Assembly: GCF_000430625.1 (NCBI RefSeq)
Contig: NZ_AUMJ01000059.1
Location: 1 to 37,320, forward strand
DNA from: Aneurinibacillus terranovensis DSM 18919
Lineage (GTDB): Bacteria > Bacillota > Bacilli > Aneurinibacillales > Aneurinibacillaceae
DNA length: 37,320 nt
Direction: 5' to 3'
The position numbers were made by a program, and so were the translations under genes. Positions 27,144 to 35,800 of this stretch are shown here, piece by piece (the first letter of the stretch is position 1; each line of letters opens with the position of its first letter). The notes under the pieces are model-generated. The model did not search any database, was not told the DNA's origin, and saw only the letters and a list, made by a program, of their open reading frames with translations.

Positions 27144-27224
27144 GTCGATTCCATCTCCTTTGTAACTACCGCTCCAACTTTGAATAGCTGCCCACCTGAA
27201 ATGGGTAATTCCTATACGTAACCC

Positions 27225-29300
27225 TTAGCATGTTATTGAACGCTCAACAATCTCTGCGATATCTAATGTTTTTACTTGCTCTTCTACTTCCTTTGCCTTC
27301 GTTCCATCACTCAACATCGTTAAGCAATAAGGACAGTTGCTTCCGATCGTAGTCAGATTCAGACGTAGAGCTTGTTCTGTTCTTTCTATATTAATCCGTT
27401 TTCCTTGCATTTCCTCCAACCACATCATCCCGCCGCCTGCTCCACAGCACATGGCATCTTCGCGATTACGCTTGATTTCCAATAGTTTAGCCCCCGGAAT
27501 TGAAAGCAAAATCTCACGCGGAATATCATAGATGTTATTATATCGGCCCAAATAGCAGGAATCATGGTAGGCGATCATCTCATTGACTTCCTTCTTCGGC
27601 TTAATTTTACCTTCCTTGATCAGCTGATGGATCAACTGCGTATGATGATAAACCTCCGCTTCCAATCCGAATTCAGGGTACTCATTCTTGAACGTATTAT
27701 AAGCATGAGGATCAATCGTAACAATTTTCTTCACTTCATAGGTCTGAAAGATGGCGATGTTTTCTTGAGCCAGCTGCTGGAACAAAAATTCGTTCCCCAT
27801 GCGACGCGCCGTGTCACCAGAGTTGCGTTCCTCATTCCCAAGAATGGCGAACTTTACACCTGCTATATTCATGATCTTTGCGAATGATTGGACAATCTTT
27901 TGACTCCGTTTATCAAATGAACCCATTGATCCAACCCAAAATAAGTAATCAAATTCCTCTACCTCATGAACCGTAGGCACATCAATATCCTCACGTTCTT
28001 CGCGCCACTTAATCCGCTCTTTGCGATTGATCCCCCAAGGATTGCTCTGTCTTTCGACATTCTGGAAGTATCGTGTAGCTTCATGTGGCATATCCCCTTC
28101 GGTAAGCACTAAATAACGACGCATATCCACGATTTTTTCTACATGTTCGTTGGCCACTGGACATTGGTCTTCACAGTTGCGACAAGTTGTACAAGCCCAT
28201 AATTCTTTTGCAGTAATGACATCAACAATCAATCTCGGCATTTCTATAGTAGCTGCCACTTCGTTGGAGGATGTTACCACTCCGGCTTGCAAGGCCAATT
28301 GGTTTGCCTTTGTATTCTTAAAAGCAAAGCTTGGCATCCATGGTGTACGGGAGGTGACGGCAGCCCCATGTTCTGTAAGATGATCACGCATTTTGACAAT
28401 CAAATCCATCGGTGAGAGTGTCTTCCCGGTATTGGCAGCCGGACACATATTGGTACAGCGTCCACACTCCACACAGGCATAAAGGTCTATTAATTGATTC
28501 TGACGGAAATCTACAACATTACTCATTCCATAGGATTCTTGAGATTCATCTTCGAAATCAATAGAAGTTAGCTTTCCTACCGGCTTGGTGTCTCTGAGAT
28601 ACACATTCACAGGTCCAAAAATTAAGTGGACATGCTTGGATTGAGGAACATAAACCAAGAAGCTTAGCAGTGTCAAGAGGTGAATCCACCAGAAAACATA
28701 GAACAGTACTCCACCCGCACCTTGACCAACGCCTGCAAACCATCCAGCGATGGTCGATGAGAACGGAGCATACGCATTGAACCCTTCATAACCAATCCAC
28801 ACCTGTTCAAAGGCCAATGATAAGAAAATCGACATCATCAAAGTCGTTAAGAAAATAATGACAAGACCTGATTTAAGCCCACGCTTTAAGCGTTTCAGCT
28901 TTTCGATATAGCGGCGGTAGTAGGCGTAAAGGACTGCCAGCAAAACCAGAAAGGTCGTTATTTCCTGCGTTAAGCTAAAAAAATGATGAGCCGCCCCAAG
29001 AGGATAAGCAAATCCCTTGATAAATCCTTTTATAATCAATTCGATGGCACCCAATTGAAGAATCAGAAAGCCGTAAAACATAATGACATGCATGCTGCCG
29101 CTTTTCGAATCCTTCAACAGCTTTCTCTGTCCAAATACATTGATTAATACCTCATTCATTCGAACACTCGCATCTTCTTTCAGATTGCTCTTTTTCCCCA
29201 ACTTAATGAAGGTTACACGGCAATATACTAGATACGCAAACAAATAGACGGCATAGCCTGTTACGGTTAGGAAAGCAAGGAAATTTACTAGTGATAACAT
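27225..29300 (-). CDS. fadF: FadF-like ETF:(mena)quinone oxidoreductase, iron-sulfur membrane protein
   Basis: A 691-aa protein. The N-terminal membrane domain (about 1-225) has several helices of the NarI/heterodisulfide-reductase type. Two [4Fe-4S] motifs follow, CVECGRCTNMCP and CTTCRNCEDQCP, then a C-terminal CCG region (HDSCYLGRYN, AMCCGAGGGMMW, SNCPYC). This architecture matches B. subtilis FadF, proposed to pass electrons from reduced ETF to menaquinone. It therefore links the acyl-CoA dehydrogenase and EtfBA here to the respiratory chain. It is separated from etfA by the transposase gene and may need its own promoter. Confidence 0.9.
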   Translation of the reverse strand: MLSLVNFLAFLTVTGYAVYLFAYLVYCRVTFIKLGKKSNLKEDASVRMNEVLINVFGQRKLLKDSKSGSMHVIMFYGFLILQLGAIELIIKGFIKGFAYPLGAAHHFFSLTQEITTFLVLLAVLYAYYRRYIEKLKRLKRGLKSGLVIIFLTTLMMSIFLSLAFEQVWIGYEGFNAYAPFSSTIAGWFAGVGQGAGGVLFYVFWWIHLLTLLSFLVYVPQSKHVHLIFGPVNVYLRDTKPVGKLTSIDFEDESQESYGMSNVVDFRQNQLIDLYACVECGRCTNMCPAANTGKTLSPMDLIVKMRDHLTEHGAAVTSRTPWMPSFAFKNTKANQLALQAGVVTSSNEVAATIEMPRLIVDVITAKELWACTTCRNCEDQCPVANEHVEKIVDMRRYLVLTEGDMPHEATRYFQNVERQSNPWGINRKERIKWREEREDIDVPTVHEVEEFDYLFWVGSMGSFDKRSQKIVQSFAKIMNIAGVKFAILGNEERNSGDTARRMGNEFLFQQLAQENIAIFQTYEVKKIVTIDPHAYNTFKNEYPEFGLEAEVYHHTQLIHQLIKEGKIKPKKEVNEMIAYHDSCYLGRYNNIYDIPREILLSIPGAKLLEIKRNREDAMCCGAGGGMMWLEEMQGKRINIERTEQALRLNLTTIGSNCPYCLTMLSDGTKAKEVEEQVKTLDIAEIVERSITC

Positions 29301-29350
29301 TCAGTTCTTCCTCCATTGTCGATTCTTATTCACTTTCCTTACGTTCCGGA

Positions 29351-29386
29351 TCAAATAATAAACTAGGAAAACGTTCTATTATTTGA
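29351..29386. promoter_or_regulatory. Inverted repeat upstream of fadF (possible operator)
   Basis: TCAAATAATA (29351-29360) and TATTATTTGA (29377-29386) are perfect 10-bp complements separated by 16 bp. The site lies 51 bp upstream of fadF, between it and the transposase gene. It does not resemble the B. subtilis FadR box (TGAATGA-type). Its function is unknown. The 29301-29468 stretch holds nothing else I can support. Confidence 0.35.
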
Positions 29387-29468
29387 TTTAAAATTGTAAG
29401 TAATTACTAGATACACATTAGATTTTAATTCACCAGAAAGAACTGTTAAAAATGCAATCAAAAAACGA

Positions 29469-30593
29469 TTGCCGATCTTTTTTAGTGTTCTTGATCTAAA
29501 ACCCTATGCAAAAGAACTGCGAAGTCGATCACCCCGTGGTGCCGACGGCCATTGTAGAGAAGGAGTTCTACGCGCACTCCTGGCTGCGCCGCTTGAGCAC
29601 ATTACAACGTTTACCGGCTTGCATCATCGATTGGAAACAGATCTTCGAATTCGCTATCAGTGCGGACTCCCGCTTGATCGCGAAGCTCCATCTATCTCCA
29701 CGTTAAGTCGCGTATTCGCCGAGTTGACGAAGAAGAACTTAGCTAAGCAGCTGTTCGAGGAATTGGTCAAACGCTGTCAGCAAGACGGCATCATCGACGG
29801 CAGCACGTTGCGATCAATAGCGCTGCCATCCATGCTTACGAGAAGAAATCCTAAACGAAAAAGTGAGTTGACAGGCCATGCGAACTGGGGCGCAAAACTG
29901 GATTCGTTCGGCAACAAAGTCACTTGGTTCGGTTATAAACTCCATATGGCTGTTGATACGAAAAGCGATCTGCCGCTCGCACTGGAAGTTACGCCGGCTC
30001 ATGTCAATGATGGGGAAATGGCACCGGGTCTGATGGACAAAGTAGCTGCCCAAAAAACCACGCGATTCTTCCTGCTCGATGTGGGCTACGATCAAATGAA
30101 AGTTTACGAAGCTGCCCGGAACGTGAAGGCGGAAGCCATTATTCCACTTAATCCCCGTGGAGAGAAAGAACCTCTTGCTGGGATGACAACAAACGGAACG
30201 CCTTGCTGTTCCATGGGATTCGCGATGACTTATTGGGGCGCTGACGGTGATCACTTGAAGTTTCGTTGTCCTCACGCCACGGGCAAAGTGGATTGCCCGT
30301 TAGGCATGAGCGCCTGCTCTTCTTCCAACTATGACATGGTCGTCAAAGTAGATGCAAAGGATGATCTCCGACGATTTAGCAGACCTCATCGGGATACAAA
30401 ACGCTGGAAGGAGCTTTACAACGAACGTACCAGTGTGGAACGATGCAATTCCAGATTGAAAACCTACCTTACAGCAGATGGCCTGCATGTCTGGGGCATT
30501 CAGAAAGTAACAACTCACCAGTATCTAAATGCCATCGTACTGCTCGTGTCCGCCATTTCCGCTGCTTCTAGAAAGAACCAAACGGCAGCTTAA
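29469..30593 (+). mobile_element. Defective DDE transposase gene (IS4/IS5-superfamily type)
   Basis: A 374-codon frame with a DUF772-like N-terminal part (EGVLRALLAAPLEHITTFTG) and a DDE_Tnp_1-like domain. The second Asp (FFLLDVGYDQ) and final Glu (YNERTSVERCNSRL) are visible. Codons at 29799-29853 read TLRSIALPSMLTRR, but the -1 frame there reads HVAINSAAIHAYEKK, clearly the conserved stretch that should carry the first catalytic Asp (AID). That position is Asn (AAT) even in the correct frame. Two compensating indels plus D-to-N mean an inactive enzyme. The start is a lone TTG without a ribosome-binding site, so the 5' end may also be lost. It is antisense to the operon it interrupts. No terminal inverted repeats were found. 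Confidence 0.85.
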
Positions 30594-30719
30594 AAATTTG
30601 CAAACGCTAAAATTGTGAAGGTCTGCCCATTTTCAGAATCCAGCCACTTAGTAACCCCAAACGTCATTAGATTTTGCTATCTTTATCCAAAAACGGATTT
30701 TTGCAAAATGCTCATTTAA

Positions 30720-31688
30720 CTATGAAACAAGTACCTTTTTAAATTCTTCTGTTAAAAGAGGAACAATTTCAAATAAATCGCCTACAATTCCGTAGTCCGC
30801 TACTTGGAAAATTGGCGCTTCCGGATCCTTGTTGATAGCCACGATTATTTTTGAGTTAGACATTCCTGCCAAATGCTGAATGGCACCGGAAATCCCGCAA
30901 GCTATATATAAATCGGGGGTTACGACTTTTCCTGTTTGTCCAATTTGTAAACAGTAGTCGCAGTATTCCGCATCACATGCCCCGCGTGATGCTCCCACAG
31001 CTCCCCCTAAAGCTTCTGCTAATTCCTGAAGAGGCTTGAACCCTTCTTTGCTTTTCACACCACGGCCACCGGATATGATCACTTTTGCTTCACTCAGATC
31101 AACTCCACTCGTGGTTTTTCGAACGATTTCTTTAACCATTGTTCTTACATCTTTAATTGCCGTCTGGAACTGAATAATCTCCGCTTGTAAAGGATTTTCT
31201 TGTATCCCGAAGTTATTCGGACGTAGGGTTCCAAACACTTTCCCCTTGGTAAATACCTTCTTTTGGAATGCTTTACCCGAATAAATCGGCCGGGTAAAGA
31301 CAATGGTACCATTCTCCAAGTCTACCCCTGTGCAGTCAGAAACCAGTCCGACGCCTAATCTTGCAGCCACTCTTGGGGCTAAGTCTTTACCAATGGCTGT
31401 ATGTCCCATGAGAATGACATCGGCTTGCACTTCCTCAATCAGCTGACATAAAGCTTGGGCATACGCATCCGTCGTATAGACAGAAAGAGCTTCATCTTCC
31501 AGAACATATATTTTTTTTGATCCGTATTGACTTACTTCCGTTACAAAACGGGATGCTCCTGAACCAAAAAGCGATACAGAAACTTCACCACCTTGAGACA
31601 GCTTTCGGGCTACCGTCAAAGCTTCAAAAGAGATATTACGTAACTTTCCATCTTTAATTTCTGCAAACACCAATACTTTTTTACTCAT
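30720..31688 (-). CDS. etfA: EtfA: electron transfer flavoprotein alpha subunit
   Basis: A 322-aa ETF alpha subunit. It has an N-terminal alpha/beta domain and the C-terminal FAD-binding domain with GGRGVKSKEGFKPLQELAEA, VGASRGACDA, QIGQTGKVVTPDLYIACGIS and the end segment DYGIVGDLFEIVPLLTEEF. It accepts electrons from the acyl-CoA dehydrogenase and passes them to the FadF-like protein. It follows etfB by 25 bp. It is the last gene before the transposase insertion on this strand. Confidence 0.95.
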   Translation of the reverse strand: MSKKVLVFAEIKDGKLRNISFEALTVARKLSQGGEVSVSLFGSGASRFVTEVSQYGSKKIYVLEDEALSVYTTDAYAQALCQLIEEVQADVILMGHTAIGKDLAPRVAARLGVGLVSDCTGVDLENGTIVFTRPIYSGKAFQKKVFTKGKVFGTLRPNNFGIQENPLQAEIIQFQTAIKDVRTMVKEIVRKTTSGVDLSEAKVIISGGRGVKSKEGFKPLQELAEALGGAVGASRGACDAEYCDYCLQIGQTGKVVTPDLYIACGISGAIQHLAGMSNSKIIVAINKDPEAPIFQVADYGIVGDLFEIVPLLTEEFKKVLVS

Positions 31689-31713
31689 TGATCCATACTC
31701 CTCGATCTATTAA

Positions 31714-32478
31714 TTAAACTATTTTCTCTTCACTTCGAAGCAGATGAACAAGGTCATGAACCTGTTGTCCAATGTCACCTTCTAAAATACGTCCGGCTTT
31801 TTTCTTAGGCGGAACATATTGATCTTGAACGGAAGTTCGAAGGGCTGCATCATCTTCGGATAACCCCAGATCTTCTGCTCTCAAACGATTAAGAGGCTTT
31901 TTCTTCGCTTTCATAATTCCGGGCAGGGAAGGATAGCGAGGTTCGTTTAATCCTTGTTGGGCGGTTGCCAAGAGTGGAAGATGGACGTCAATCACTTCCA
32001 TGTCTCCTTCGATATCGCGTTCTACGGTTGCCTTACTGCCTTCAATAAAGAGTTTGGTAATAGCAGAGACATGCGGAATACCTAATTTTTCGGCGACACG
32101 GATGGTAACTTGACCAGATCCGGAATCCACCGCCATATTCCCGCCTAGAATTAAATCGTACTTATTCCCTTTAATCGCTGCCACGATATAATTGCTGATG
32201 GTATACTCATCAGCCTCTTCCTCTAACTCAACCAAGATCCCTTTATCAGCTCCCATGGCGAGTGCTGTTCTCAAAACGCTCTCTGATCGAGCTGGTCCAA
32301 CTGTCAATACCGTTATTTCCGCACCTGAATCTTCCTTGATCTTGACGGCTTCTTCCACTGCATACTCATCATACGGATTAAGGATAAACTCTACACCCTC
32401 CTCATTAATCCGACCGTTTTGAATCACAATCTTCTCTTCCGTATCAAAGGTCTGTTTCAATAACACTAAAATATTCAT
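31714..32478 (-). CDS. etfB: EtfB: electron transfer flavoprotein beta subunit
   Basis: A 254-aa beta subunit that binds AMP and docks the dehydrogenase. Visible motifs are LNPYDEYAVEEAVKIKE, VLTVGPARSESVLRTALAMGADKGI, DLILGGNMAVDSGSGQV and the recognition-loop region LPLLATAQQGLNEPRYPSLPG. An AGGAGGAAGT ribosome-binding site precedes the ATG. No Cys pair or extra domain suggestive of bifurcating ETFs is evident, which fits a normal beta-oxidation role. Confidence 0.95.
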   Translation of the reverse strand: MNILVLLKQTFDTEEKIVIQNGRINEEGVEFILNPYDEYAVEEAVKIKEDSGAEITVLTVGPARSESVLRTALAMGADKGILVELEEEADEYTISNYIVAAIKGNKYDLILGGNMAVDSGSGQVTIRVAEKLGIPHVSAITKLFIEGSKATVERDIEGDMEVIDVHLPLLATAQQGLNEPRYPSLPGIMKAKKKPLNRLRAEDLGLSEDDAALRTSVQDQYVPPKKKAGRILEGDIGQQVHDLVHLLRSEEKIV

Positions 32479-32508
32479 TGTCCTGACTTCCTCCTTAAAA
32501 CTATGAAC

Positions 32509-33657
32509 TTAGAGATATTCAAGTTTTAGCTGAGCTGCAATAATGTTTTTCTGGATTTCAGATGTTCCTTCATAAATTTTCGTTATTCTTGCATCCCGAT
32601 AAAAACGCTCAATAGGAAATTCGGCAATGTATCCAATCCCTCCGTGAATCTGTACGGCTTTATCTGCCACGCGGTTATATACTTCGGAACCAAGCAGTTT
32701 TACCATAGCCGCTTCCTTAATGACCTTCATTTTTTGATCCACCATCCATGCCACACGATAAGTCATACTGCGCAAAGCTTCAATATCAAGAGCCATATCA
32801 GCCAAGTAATGCTGGATAATTTGTTGTTCAAAGATCGGTTTGCCAAATTGGATTCTCGTATGGGCATGTTCCATAGACATCTCTAATAACTTATCGCAAG
32901 ACCCTAAGTTCCGTGCAGCAAGTCCTGCTCTTCCATTAGCAAGAATTTTCAAAGCATTAACATATCCTTGTCCTTCTTGACCTAGTATGTTTTCAGCAGG
33001 TACTTCACAATCTTCAAAGAAAATTTCAGCGGAATGGCTTCCATGGAGGCCCATCTTCTTTTCTTTTTTCCCAATGGTTAACCCGGAAAAGTCTTTCTCA
33101 ACGATAAAGGATGAAATTCCTTTTGCTCCTTTAGATGGATCTGTCACTGCCATAACCGTAAACACATCCGCTATGAGAGCATTGGTTATATAATGTTTGC
33201 TCCCATTTAATAGGTATTTGTCTCCTTTTCTGACCGCAGTTGTTTTCAGATTTGTCGCATGTGAGCCCGCGCTGGGTTCGGTCAAAGCAAAGGCACCTAT
33301 CATTTCCCCTTTTGCCATCGGCGGCAAATACTTTCTCTTCTGTTCTTCATTCCCCATCTCCACAATCCCAACAGAACCAATACCTGTATGGGCACCGATA
33401 ACGGTGGTATAGCCATTATGTGTTCTTCCCAATTCCTCATAAATTGCACACTTGCCGACCATTCCGATACCCGTTCCGCCGTATTCTTCCGGGATACTCA
33501 GCCCAAACAATCCCATTTCCTTAGACATGTTCATGATTTTTTCAGGAATTTCGTCCTTCTCTTCTATTTCCATCGCCAGGGGATCGACTTCGCTATCAAT
33601 AAATTCTCGGATACTTTGTTTTAAAAACTTGATATCCTCTGATAATTGGAAATCCAT
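32509..33657 (-). CDS. Acyl-CoA dehydrogenase
   Basis: A 382-aa FAD enzyme that makes the 2,3-double bond in acyl-CoA. The three-domain fold is marked by GLFGLSIPEEYGGTG (N-terminal helices), GAFALTEPSAGSHATNLKT (beta domain, FAD contact) and AVQIHGGIGYIAEFPIERFY with the catalytic Glu in IYEGTSEIQ. The ATG at 33657 (MDFQLSEDIKF) is favoured over a GTG three codons upstream because it gives the usual N-terminus; the ribosome-binding site AGGAAGG could serve either. The substrate is unknown. Confidence 0.93.
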   Translation of the reverse strand: MDFQLSEDIKFLKQSIREFIDSEVDPLAMEIEEKDEIPEKIMNMSKEMGLFGLSIPEEYGGTGIGMVGKCAIYEELGRTHNGYTTVIGAHTGIGSVGIVEMGNEEQKRKYLPPMAKGEMIGAFALTEPSAGSHATNLKTTAVRKGDKYLLNGSKHYITNALIADVFTVMAVTDPSKGAKGISSFIVEKDFSGLTIGKKEKKMGLHGSHSAEIFFEDCEVPAENILGQEGQGYVNALKILANGRAGLAARNLGSCDKLLEMSMEHAHTRIQFGKPIFEQQIIQHYLADMALDIEALRSMTYRVAWMVDQKMKVIKEAAMVKLLGSEVYNRVADKAVQIHGGIGYIAEFPIERFYRDARITKIYEGTSEIQKNIIAAQLKLEYL

Positions 33658-33674
33658 GATATCCACTTTCCTTC

Positions 33675-34529
33675 CTAGTTCGTAGTGTATTCGTAAAATC
33701 CTCGACCTGATTTTCTTCCCAAACGTCCTGCTTTCACGTATTTCACAAGTATGGGGGATGGACGATACTTTTCCCCTAACTGGTGATACAAATATTCCAT
33801 ATTTCGCAAACGGCTATCTAATCCTACTAGATCCGCCAATTCGAGTGGACCCATCGGGTGATTCAACCCAAGTTTGAGGGCTTTGTCGATATCTTCTGCT
33901 GAAGCCACTCCTTCCATCAGCATGTTCATGGCCTCATTTCCGATGAGACAATTCATTCGACTGGTTACAAAACCGGGAAATTCATTGACTTCGACTGTTT
34001 CTTTTCCCATCTTTTCCGCCAGTTGTTTTACAACTCGTACCGTATCGTCAGATGTATCCAATCCTCTAATAACTTCAATTAATTTCATACGATGAACTGG
34101 GTTGAAGAAGTGCATCGCTACACATTGATCAGGCCTTTTGGTGGAGGCCGCGATTTCAGTCGGACTCATTGTCGAAGTATTGGTAGCCAGGATCGCATGT
34201 GCGGGTGCCAACTCATCCATTTGCTTAAAGATATTGATTTTCAGTTCCATAATTTCTAATACTGCTTCAATTACCAAGTCACTCTTGACTACAGCTTCTT
34301 GCAGCCCAGTAGTATAAGAAAGATTTTTCATAGCCTCATCGCGCTGTTTCGATTGAACGTATCCTTTTTTCACGCTTTTATTTAATTGGGTTTTGATATA
34401 TTCTCTTGCCCGTACGATTGCTTCTTCAGATATGTCCTGTAAGGTTACTTCAAACCCGGCTAATGCTGCGGTATAGGCAATTCCTCGTCCCATCGTACCG
34501 CCGCCAATCACGGCAATATGATTGATCAT
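33675..34529 (-). CDS. 3-hydroxyacyl-CoA (3-hydroxybutyryl-CoA) dehydrogenase
   Basis: A 284-aa NAD-dependent dehydrogenase of the single-function short type. The Rossmann motif is IAVIGGGTMGRGIAYTAALAG at the N-terminus. ATNTSTMSPTEIA and the catalytic His in MHFFNPVHRMKLIEV follow, then the C-terminal dimer domain with NEFPGFVTSRMN and GLNHPMGPLELADLVGLD. The ATG at 34529 with GGGGATT upstream is preferred to a TTG three codons earlier. It starts 1 bp after the CoA-transferase stop, so the genes are tightly coupled. Confidence 0.95.
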   Translation of the reverse strand: MINHIAVIGGGTMGRGIAYTAALAGFEVTLQDISEEAIVRAREYIKTQLNKSVKKGYVQSKQRDEAMKNLSYTTGLQEAVVKSDLVIEAVLEIMELKINIFKQMDELAPAHAILATNTSTMSPTEIAASTKRPDQCVAMHFFNPVHRMKLIEVIRGLDTSDDTVRVVKQLAEKMGKETVEVNEFPGFVTSRMNCLIGNEAMNMLMEGVASAEDIDKALKLGLNHPMGPLELADLVGLDSRLRNMEYLYHQLGEKYRPSPILVKYVKAGRLGRKSGRGFYEYTTN

Positions 34530-34530
34530 G

Positions 34531-35718
34531 TTAAACAATCCCCATTTCTTTTAAATTTTCGATTTCTTTGATTCCATAGCCGAGATTGGTTAACACTTCA
34601 TCTGTATTTTCACCTAATAAGGGAGGCGCCTTTCGAACGGATCCTGGCGTTTGCGATAATTTAATCGGGATCCCTAGCATTTTCAGCATGCCAATTGTAG
34701 GATGCTCTACCTCTTGAATCATTTCGCGAGATTGAACCTGAGGTTGGGCCAAGACTTGAGCCAAGTCATGAATCGGTCCACTGGGTACGCCTGCACGTTT
34801 TAACCTTTCCATGATTTCCGATGAATCTTTTCTCTTCGTGTATTCCGTGAGAATTCCCACGAGTTCTTCACGGTTCGCAACCCGGTTCACATTTACTGAA
34901 TATTTCGGATGATCCTTTAAATCGTTAAGTTCAAGAGCATCGCACATTTTTTTCCATAACCAATCGTTTGGTACGGCGATGATGACATAACCATCTTTTG
35001 TCTCAAAAGCTTGATAAGGAACGAGAGTAGGATGAGCGGAACCAAAACGACCTGGAGCTTTTTCCGTTGCTAATACACCCTGTCCCAAATAATTGGACAG
35101 CGATACAACGGTATCCAAAAGAGAAGATTCCACGTATTGCCCTTTTCCCATCTTTTCTCTGGCCAGCAAGGCTACGACTACCCCAAACGATGCATATAGT
35201 CCCGTTGCTAAATCTACAATAGAAAATCCGACCTTTACTGGGGGACGACCAGGTTCTCCAGTGACACTCATCAATCCGCCGAATCCTTGCATGAGCAAAT
35301 CATAAGCTGGTTCATCTTTCATTGGACCCGTTCGACCAAACCCGCTAACTGCACAATACACCAGACGAGGGTTGATTTTTCTAAGCACGTCATACCCTAA
35401 TCCAAACTTCTCCATGGTTCCGTTCCGGAAATTCTCGATCAAAACATCGGCATCTGCCACTAGTTGTTTGACAATCCGTTGTCCTTCTTCCGTTTTGAGG
35501 TTCAACGTTATGCTTTTTTTATTCTTATTCAGGCTCATAAAATAACAAGATTCACCATTGATTTCAGGTGGAATATAACTTCGAGTTTCATCCCCAATCC
35601 CGGGCTGTTCAACCTTAATAACTTCTGCGCCCATATCGGCCAATTGCATACTACAAAAAGGGCCAGCGAGTGTTCTCGAAAGTTCTATTACTTTAATCCC
35701 TTCTAATGGACCTGCCAT
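34531..35718 (-). CDS. CaiB/BaiF (type III) CoA-transferase
   Basis: A 395-aa family III CoA-transferase that moves CoA between acids without ATP. Motifs: VIELSRTLAGPFCSMQLADM, GAEVIKVEQPG, DVLIENFRNGTMEKFGLGYD and the active-site Asp region VGFSIVDLATGLYASFG. The ATG at 35718 (MAGPLEGIKVIEL), behind AGTGGGGGGGA, replaces a longer reading that adds 13 residues not expected in the family. In this operon it probably activates the acid substrate, since no acyl-CoA ligase gene is present. The acid itself cannot be told from sequence. Confidence 0.93.
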   Translation of the reverse strand: MAGPLEGIKVIELSRTLAGPFCSMQLADMGAEVIKVEQPGIGDETRSYIPPEINGESCYFMSLNKNKKSITLNLKTEEGQRIVKQLVADADVLIENFRNGTMEKFGLGYDVLRKINPRLVYCAVSGFGRTGPMKDEPAYDLLMQGFGGLMSVTGEPGRPPVKVGFSIVDLATGLYASFGVVVALLAREKMGKGQYVESSLLDTVVSLSNYLGQGVLATEKAPGRFGSAHPTLVPYQAFETKDGYVIIAVPNDWLWKKMCDALELNDLKDHPKYSVNVNRVANREELVGILTEYTKRKDSSEIMERLKRAGVPSGPIHDLAQVLAQPQVQSREMIQEVEHPTIGMLKMLGIPIKLSQTPGSVRKAPPLLGENTDEVLTNLGYGIKEIENLKEMGIV

Positions 35719-35800
35719 CCAAAATCCCCCCCACTTGCTCATGAATGATATTTGCAAAAAAATATTCTATTTTGGGAAATTTCATCGTCCATTCGATTAA

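Noticed and set aside
30598-30612. CcpA cre-like sequence TTGCAAACGCTAAAA
   Set aside because: It has one mismatch, but lies at the 3' end of the defective transposase gene, not near a promoter of the operon, so chance is more likely.
29400-30720. Terminal inverted repeats and target duplication of the insertion sequence
   Set aside because: I compared both flanks and found only local hairpins (GCAATC/GATTGC at 29454-29472; ATCC/GGAT near 30686) and no convincing pair of ends, so no boundaries are claimed.
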